Below, piece after piece: positions 5,861 through 9,844 of a stretch of 9,844 bases of DNA. A model generated the notes under the pieces. The model ran no database searches. It saw only the letters and a program-made list of their open reading frames with translations, and was not told the DNA's origin. The DNA lies in the NCBI GenBank assembly GCA_934489915.1, contig CAKSSZ010000039.1, positions 1 through 9,844 of the forward strand, written 5' to 3'. Both the position numbers and the translations under genes were made by a program. Position 1 is the stretch's first letter, and each line of letters starts with the position of its first letter. The DNA comes from an uncultured Clostridia bacterium. Its GTDB lineage: Bacteria; Bacillota; Clostridia; HGM11514.

Positions 5861-7285
5861 ATGACGGCAGAGGTGTTGAGCGGTGGGCAAAAAACCCGTC
5901 TGATGCTTGCGAAAATTCTGTTAAGTCGAGCGGATTTGTTGTTACTGGACGAGCCGACCAATCACCTGGATTTGGCTTCTGTCGAGTGGTTGGAGCGTTT
6001 TTTGCGTGAATTTCAAGGGGCGGTCATTGTGATTTCGCATGACCGCTATTTTTTAGACCAAGTGACAGAGCGCACCTTTGCGCTTTCTCATCGCAGGTTG
6101 TCCTGTTATCCCGGGTGCTATTCGATTTATCAGCATTTGAAGGAAGAGGAACAAAAGGCGATTACCCGGAATTATGAAAATACACAAAAAGAAATTAAAC
6201 GGATTGAAGCCATGATTGCCCAGCAGAGACAGTGGAACCGGGAGCGAAATATCCGTACCGCAGAGCATAAGCAAAAATCCATTGACCGGCTGCGGGCAGG
6301 ATTGGAAATCCCGGAGGAAAAGCAGCGTTCCATACGGCTGAGCTTTCCGGTGCAAAAATTAGGACCTCAGGAGTTTTTAACCGTGCGGGGCGCCGGCAAG
6401 GAATTTGACGGACAGTGGATTTTTCAAAATGTGCAAATGGATATCCGTCAGAAAAACCGAGTATTTTTGCTGGGGCGCAATGGCTGCGGGAAAACAACGC
6501 TGATGAAGATGATCTTAGGGCAGTGCACAGGCGTGGGCGAGTTTCGCTTGGGACCGGGTGTGAATGTGGGATATTATGACCAAATGCAGTCTGATTTACC
6601 CCATGGGCAGAGCGTGTTAGAAACTCTTTGGGAGGCGTATCCGCACAAAACCAAAACGGAGCTGTGTAATGCGTTGGCAGCATTTCTCTTTTTCGGGGAT
6701 GAGGTGGATAAGCAAACAGATGTATTGAGCGGTGGGGAGAAGGCACGGGTATTGCTTTGCCGCTTGATGCTGTCCGGGGCAAATTTTTTATTGCTGGACG
6801 AACCGACCAACCATTTGGATATTGCATCCCGTGAGGCCTTGGAGCAAGCGCTGGAATGCTATGAGGGAACGCTGCTGATGATTTCTCACGACCGTTATTT
6901 TATCAATCGGCTGGCAACAAAAATTTATGAGTTGACGCCTGACGGCGCCGCCTGCTTTGACGGTGATTATGACTATTATTTGGCCAAGAGACAGGAGAAT
7001 CCTTCTGTTACAGCGGAAACGGCGCAAAAGGGACTGGATTATAAAGCGGAGAAGGAAAGAAAATCTGCATGGAACAGAGCGGCGGGGCGGTTACACCGCT
7101 GCGAGGCGGAGATTGAGGCATTGGAGCAGCAGTACCGGGAAAATCAGGAACAGCTTGTGGCTGCGGAGGCGGATTACGAACAGAGTATGTCGCTTTTTGC
7201 AAAAGGCGAGGAGCTGCAGCGACAGCTGGAAGAAAAAATGGAAGAATGGGAACGTTTTTCACAGGCGTTGGAAGAGTTGAAATGA
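5861..7285 (+). CDS. ABC-F ATPase, C-terminal fragment (in frame with the upstream part)
   Basis: This 474-residue frame continues the ABC-F protein after the stop codon at 5849-5851. It holds the first-domain signature LSGGQKTR (6-13) and Walker B LLLLDEPTNHLD (26-37), and the helical linker between the two ATPase domains (about 92-145, rich in E, K, Q and R). The second domain has Walker A GRNGCGKTT (205-213), signature LSGGEKAR (289-296) and Walker B LLLDEPTNHLD (310-320). A charged C-terminal coiled coil follows (about 390-474), as in YdiF and Uup. There are no membrane segments. ATG 5861 is only 9 nt after the stop, with a weak purine-rich AAGAAAAAGAA ahead of it, so expression could depend on termination-reinitiation; otherwise the ATG is simply an internal Met of a former 624-residue protein. 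All ATPase motifs of the second domain are intact, arguing that decay, if real, is recent. The gap between the conserved GLGF and LSGG looks about two residues shorter than I would expect. Confidence 0.85.
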   Translation: MTAEVLSGGQKTRLMLAKILLSRADLLLLDEPTNHLDLASVEWLERFLREFQGAVIVISHDRYFLDQVTERTFALSHRRLSCYPGCYSIYQHLKEEEQKAITRNYENTQKEIKRIEAMIAQQRQWNRERNIRTAEHKQKSIDRLRAGLEIPEEKQRSIRLSFPVQKLGPQEFLTVRGAGKEFDGQWIFQNVQMDIRQKNRVFLLGRNGCGKTTLMKMILGQCTGVGEFRLGPGVNVGYYDQMQSDLPHGQSVLETLWEAYPHKTKTELCNALAAFLFFGDEVDKQTDVLSGGEKARVLLCRLMLSGANFLLLDEPTNHLDIASREALEQALECYEGTLLMISHDRYFINRLATKIYELTPDGAACFDGDYDYYLAKRQENPSVTAETAQKGLDYKAEKERKSAWNRAAGRLHRCEAEIEALEQQYRENQEQLVAAEADYEQSMSLFAKGEELQRQLEEKMEEWERFSQALEELK

Positions 7286-7287
7286 AC

Positions 7288-7332
7288 AAGAGGGTACAGC
7301 AAAAACTTAATCGTTTTGCTGTACCCTCTTTT
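7288..7332 (+). terminator. Intrinsic terminator after ABC-F gene
   Basis: A 17-bp stem (7288-7304 with 7314-7330, arms AAGAGGGTACAGCAAAA and its complement) has a 9-nt loop and ends in TTTT. It starts two bases after the ABC-F stop codon. The tail on the opposite strand is not T-rich, so it mainly serves the plus strand. Confidence 0.88.
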
Positions 7333-7440
7333 GGGTCTTTAGGAAAACGGTGCAGAATACAATGATGAGTTGTGATACCGTAATGTTGGTATTTTTGCTT
7401 GATACGGTCTGTGCACTTTGCTACAGTCCTCTTTTTCTGA
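7333..7440. other. Convergent intergenic region with no gene seen
   Basis: This 108-nt stretch lies between the ABC-F terminator and the ybaB stop codon. I see only weak pairing, such as ATACC-N8-GGTAT near 7375-7392, followed by a T run on the plus strand. No convincing terminator for ybaB on the minus strand is visible, and no open reading frame of note is present. Confidence 0.5.
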
Positions 7441-7788
7441 TTAAAACAGGCCCTTCATATCCAAACCGCTGGTAAAGCGGCTCATCTTGGAAGCTGCGTC
7501 TGCTTCTGCTTTTGTCATTGCTTCGTTGACTGCGGCAATGATCAGATCACAAAGCATTTCCACATCGTCCGGATCTACGGCGTCAGGGGAAATATGAATT
7601 TCAGAAAGTCGTTTTTCGCCGGAAACAACTGCCTTTACGGCACCGCCGCCGGCGGTTGCCTCATAGCTTTGTTCCTGGAGCTGCGTTTGTGTTTCTTCCA
7701 TTTCCTTTTGCATTTTCTGAATTTGCTTCATCATGTTGTTCATGTTCCCGCCGCCCATGGGCATGCCGGGGAATCTACCTTTAGCCAT
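7441..7788 (-). CDS. ybaB: YbaB/EbfC family nucleoid-associated DNA-binding protein
   Basis: The 115-residue protein has the YbaB/EbfC layout. A Gly/Met-rich start (MAKGRFPGMPMGGG) leads into a helix with MMKQIQKMQKEMEETQ (19-34). The conserved SYEATAGGGAVKAVVSGEKRL core (41-61), ISPDAVDPDDVEMLCDLI (66-83), and a C-terminal helix ending in GLDMKGLF follow. Family members are small dimers that bind DNA and coat the nucleoid; the precise role beside dnaX is not known. The start is set by AAGGAGAGG a few bases upstream, and that ribosome binding site overlaps the dnaX stop codon region, so the two genes, 14 nt apart, are probably translationally coupled. In most Firmicutes recR follows in this operon; here it does not. 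Confidence 0.93.
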   Translation of the reverse strand: MAKGRFPGMPMGGGNMNNMMKQIQKMQKEMEETQTQLQEQSYEATAGGGAVKAVVSGEKRLSEIHISPDAVDPDDVEMLCDLIIAAVNEAMTKAEADAASKMSRFTSGLDMKGLF

Positions 7789-7802
7789 ATGTGACCTCTC
7801 CT

Positions 7803-9569
7803 TTATGATATGATATTAATTTTTTGTTCCAGTTGTTTTGCCAATTCTTCCAACCGATCCGATTTGTGCGGAGGAGCGGGCGGGGCGGTTTCATCTGCCA
7901 CCGCATCTATCTCCGGTTCTCGGCCGAATTCTGTAAAATGTACCCGGATGGAACATCCGCAGATTTCCTTTACTGCTTTTTGTACCTGCTGTGTATTTTG
8001 CGGTGTGATCATCATCGGGAGCTGATCCAACAAATACAATGTGCCGTGTTTCACCCGGAATTCGCCGGATTTTAATGCCCCGCTTAACAAAGGGTTCCCG
8101 GCTTGTTCGATTTCCCGCAAAATTTCCGGCCAGCAGGCGATGATGCGTTCTGCCTTTTTTCCCTCAGAAATATCCTCAGCTTCGACCGGTTCATCGGGTT
8201 TTACTTCCGGTTCTTGTTTTACTTCCGGTTCTTGTTTTACTTCCGGTTCTTGTTTTGCTTTTGGTTCCGGCTTTGGTTCGTTGGGAGGAGCCAACGGTTT
8301 TTCCGGCTCCGGAATTTGTGCAGGAATCGGAGCGGGCTGCGGGGATGGAATCTTTGGCGCAGAAGGCGCCGTTTTTATGATTTCATTTGCGGTCGGACGG
8401 GGCGCAGGAGAGGGTGGGATACCACCTTCCTGCAGCATTGCTTCTAACCGTTCTACCCGTGCTGCCAAATTGGTTTTTTCCGCCTTTGGATGACTGATTT
8501 GAATCAACGTCATTTCCAATACAAGCCGTGGATTTTTTGCCCAGCGAGTTGCATCGTAGGCTTTTGAGAGTGTTTCCATCGCAGAAAGGCAGCGGGCAAG
8601 AGAGGTATGCTCAGCCTGCACCGAGAGTGCGGCAACCTCATCTCCTGCCAGATCTAACAGACGGGCAGGGGAGTCGCTGGATTTGCACAACAGCAAATTC
8701 CGAAAATATTCCAACAGGCCTTCCAGCAGCCGTACCGGGTCAAACCCACGCTCAATGGCTTGCTTTACTTGGAGAAAAACAGTTTCTACCTGGTATTCTA
8801 AAATAGCGTTCCCTAACGAAAGCATACGGGTGCTGTCCGGTCCGCCGGTCATGGCTCTTACCCAGTCGGCGTCAATTTCGCCGGAATGGCCGGAGGAGCA
8901 TTGATCCAGCAGGGAAAGAGCGTCTCTCATGGATCCGTCTGCCGATTTAATAATCAAAGACAGCGCATCCTTCGTAATGGAGATGCCGTCCTGCTCCGCT
9001 ACTTTTTTTAACCGATCCAGCATTGGGGATTGGCTGATCCGCCGAAAATCAAACCGCTGACAGCGAGATAAAATGGTGGCGGGGATTTTGTGGCTTTCTG
9101 TTGTTGCCAAAATGAAAATTACATGAGAAGGAGGCTCTTCCAATGTTTTTAACAGGGCATTGAATGCACTGCCGGAAAGCATATGAACCTCGTCAATAAT
9201 ATAAATTTTATACGTAACCCCGGAGGGAAGATAGGAGACCTCACTATTAATGGTACGAATATTATCCACACCGTTATTGCTGGCGGCGTCAATTTCTACA
9301 ATATCCATCAGGCTTCCGTCGGCAATGCCGCGGCAGACGCTGCATTCGTTGCAAGGGTTCCCGTCAATCGGATGGAGACAGTTTACCGCTTTGGAAAAGA
9401 CTCGAGCGGTTGTGGTTTTGCCTGTCCCGCGGGAGCCGCAAAACAAATATGCCTGAGCAATTTTCCCTGATTTGATTTCATTGCGCAGAGTGGCGGTAAT
9501 TTGTTCCTGCCCTACAATTTCGGAGAAGGTGGAAGGCCGCCATTTCCGATATAATGCCTGATACGCCAT
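7803..9569 (-). CDS. dnaX: DNA polymerase III subunit gamma/tau
   Basis: The 588-residue protein is the clamp-loader ATPase that loads the sliding clamp and links replisome polymerases. The AAA+ module is complete: YRKWRPSTFSEIVGQE at the start, Walker A GSRGTGKTT (45-53), a zinc-binding set Cys64, Cys73, Cys76 and Cys79, Walker B IYIIDEVH (122-129), sensor 1 LATTESHKIP (154-163), SRC with the arginine finger (168-170) and sensor 2 GSMRDALS (212-219). The clamp-loader oligomerisation region runs to about 360. A Pro/Glu/Lys-rich linker (about 384-468) contains three exact QEPEVK repeats. A tau-type C-terminal domain follows (about 472-546). The start at 9569 follows AAAAAAGGAG by 8 nt. It lies about 28 nt after the SRP RNA 3' end with no separate promoter evident, so readthrough or an internal promoter is likely. 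An A-AAA-AAG heptamer in the correct phase sits at codons 470-472. Confidence 0.97.
   Translation of the reverse strand: MAYQALYRKWRPSTFSEIVGQEQITATLRNEIKSGKIAQAYLFCGSRGTGKTTTARVFSKAVNCLHPIDGNPCNECSVCRGIADGSLMDIVEIDAASNNGVDNIRTINSEVSYLPSGVTYKIYIIDEVHMLSGSAFNALLKTLEEPPSHVIFILATTESHKIPATILSRCQRFDFRRISQSPMLDRLKKVAEQDGISITKDALSLIIKSADGSMRDALSLLDQCSSGHSGEIDADWVRAMTGGPDSTRMLSLGNAILEYQVETVFLQVKQAIERGFDPVRLLEGLLEYFRNLLLCKSSDSPARLLDLAGDEVAALSVQAEHTSLARCLSAMETLSKAYDATRWAKNPRLVLEMTLIQISHPKAEKTNLAARVERLEAMLQEGGIPPSPAPRPTANEIIKTAPSAPKIPSPQPAPIPAQIPEPEKPLAPPNEPKPEPKAKQEPEVKQEPEVKQEPEVKPDEPVEAEDISEGKKAERIIACWPEILREIEQAGNPLLSGALKSGEFRVKHGTLYLLDQLPMMITPQNTQQVQKAVKEICGCSIRVHFTEFGREPEIDAVADETAPPAPPHKSDRLEELAKQLEQKINIIS
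8154..8160 (-). other. Slippery heptamer A-AAA-AAG in dnaX, correct phase
   Basis: On the coding strand, codons 470-472 read GGA AAA AAG, giving A-AAA-AAG in the phase needed for a -1 ribosomal frameshift, as in Escherichia coli dnaX. Purine-rich GAGGG lies directly upstream. Unlike in E. coli, no stop follows at once: the -1 frame stays open for 87 codons to a TGA at 7891-7893. Whether shifting happens is unknown; a Lys-Lys pair after Gly could produce this by chance. Confidence 0.4.
8199..8252 (-). repeat. Three exact 18-bp tandem repeats in dnaX linker
   Basis: The 18-bp unit TTTTACTTCCGGTTCTTG (plus-strand reading) occurs three times in a row without mismatch at 8199-8216, 8217-8234 and 8235-8252, then diverges. 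On the coding strand each copy encodes QEPEVK, within a flexible Pro/Glu/Lys-rich linker between the ATPase module and the C-terminal tau domain. Identical copies at the DNA level suggest recent slippage expansion, and copy number may vary between strains. Confidence 0.95.
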
Positions 9570-9587
9570 GGGAGATACTCCTTTTTT

Positions 9588-9610
9588 GTAAAAATAAAAG
9601 CCGCACGTTC
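9588..9610 (-). terminator. 3' end and T tract of the SRP RNA gene
   Basis: On the minus strand, GAACGTGCGGC (9610-9600) is followed by TTTTATTTTT (9599-9590). The GC-rich segment is the 3' half of the terminal SRP RNA helix, whose 5' half lies outside the window, so the RNA's own closing helix may act as the terminator stem. Since dnaX begins only about 20 nt further on without a clear promoter, termination is probably incomplete. Confidence 0.5.
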
Positions 9611-9844
9611 TTTTTTGAATTATGGTTCCATGCGTTGCCTGACAGAACGACTCAACTCAGGTAACCCTGGGGCACACAAATATAATTGCTTATCGCTGCT
9701 TCGTTCCCGACCTGACGAGGTTCACAATCAATCTGTTGCACAGGACCCAAATCTCAACACCGATCTGCCAGGACAGACCATACAACCATAACCCGAGAAA
9801 GAACATCACCCTTGCTATAGCGGATTGCAAGTACAGGGCACCGC
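9598..9844 (-). ncRNA. ffs: Signal recognition particle RNA, large Gram-positive type (5' end beyond window)
   Basis: The minus strand from the window edge begins GCGGTGCCCTGTACTTGCAA, the Alu-domain segment of Firmicute SRP (scRNA) genes. The helix 8 Ffh-binding region is at 9716-9695: GTCAGG, then TCG-GGAA-CGA with a GGAA tetraloop, then AGCAGC. The downstream strand TGTGCCCCAGGGTTACCTGAG (near 9676-9656) also matches this family. The RNA 3' end, ACGTGCGGC followed by a T-rich tract (9590-9599), should pair with the 5' end outside the window. About 250 nt are inside; I expect roughly 20-30 nt more upstream. This RNA scaffolds Ffh for targeting of membrane and secreted proteins. Its position just upstream of dnaX is the usual Firmicute arrangement. 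Confidence 0.93.

Noticed and set aside
6195..6827. Minus-strand open frame of 210 codons inside the ABC-F gene
   Set aside because: It is antisense to well-conserved ATPase motifs and shows no family resemblance.
8199..8252. Tandem repeats as a CRISPR array
   Set aside because: Copies are contiguous without spacers and lie in frame within dnaX.
8041..8493. Plus-strand frame with GSCFTS-type repeats
   Set aside because: The repeats are the antisense reading of the dnaX QEPEVK repeats; there is no independent evidence of coding.

Overview
The window looks like chromosomal core DNA of an anaerobic, spore-forming Firmicute of class Clostridia. The reasons are an SRP RNA of the long Gram-positive type upstream of dnaX and ybaB, a SipL-like (DUF3794 plus LysM) spore-coat morphogenesis protein, a short clostridial-style RadC, strong AGGAGG-type ribosome binding sites, and promoters close to the sigma-A and sigma-E consensus. 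I cannot name a genus. I see no insertion sequence, phage gene, CRISPR array or attachment site.

Layout, left to right. Positions 1-327 (minus) hold the N-terminal 109 codons of lepA (elongation factor 4), cut by the window edge and starting at TTG. A 234-nt divergent intergenic region follows; it holds the lepA sigma-A-type promoter and leader on the minus strand and a near-consensus sigma-E-type promoter on the plus strand for the sipL-like gene (562-2079). A strong symmetric hairpin (2080-2119) separates that gene from the convergent citrate synthase gene (2130-3488, minus). The citrate synthase promoter and the promoter of a tRNA-Glu(CTC) gene (3655-3729, plus) diverge from a short AT-rich region.

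Downstream of the tRNA, on the plus strand, run radC (3769-4494), a secreted protein joining a copper-amine-oxidase-like N-terminal domain to a parvulin prolyl isomerase domain (4532-5398), and an ABC-F ATPase (5411-7285). The ABC-F frame is interrupted by one in-frame TAA at 5849-5851. A hairpin terminator (7288-7332) closes this block. I found no other clear promoter or terminator between the tRNA and the ABC-F gene, so the four may be one transcription unit.

The right end is a minus-strand block: SRP RNA (9598 to beyond 9844), dnaX (7803-9569) and ybaB (7441-7788). This is the classic Firmicute order, but the usual next gene, recR, is absent and the plus-strand ABC-F gene converges instead.

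Most of the window is ordinary housekeeping and sporulation content. The points most worth a second look are the nonsense codon inside the ABC-F gene, the domain fusion in the secreted isomerase, the sigma-E promoter match, two interleaved inverted repeats next to the lepA ribosome binding site, and a slippery heptamer in correct phase within dnaX. None of these by itself shows a new system.
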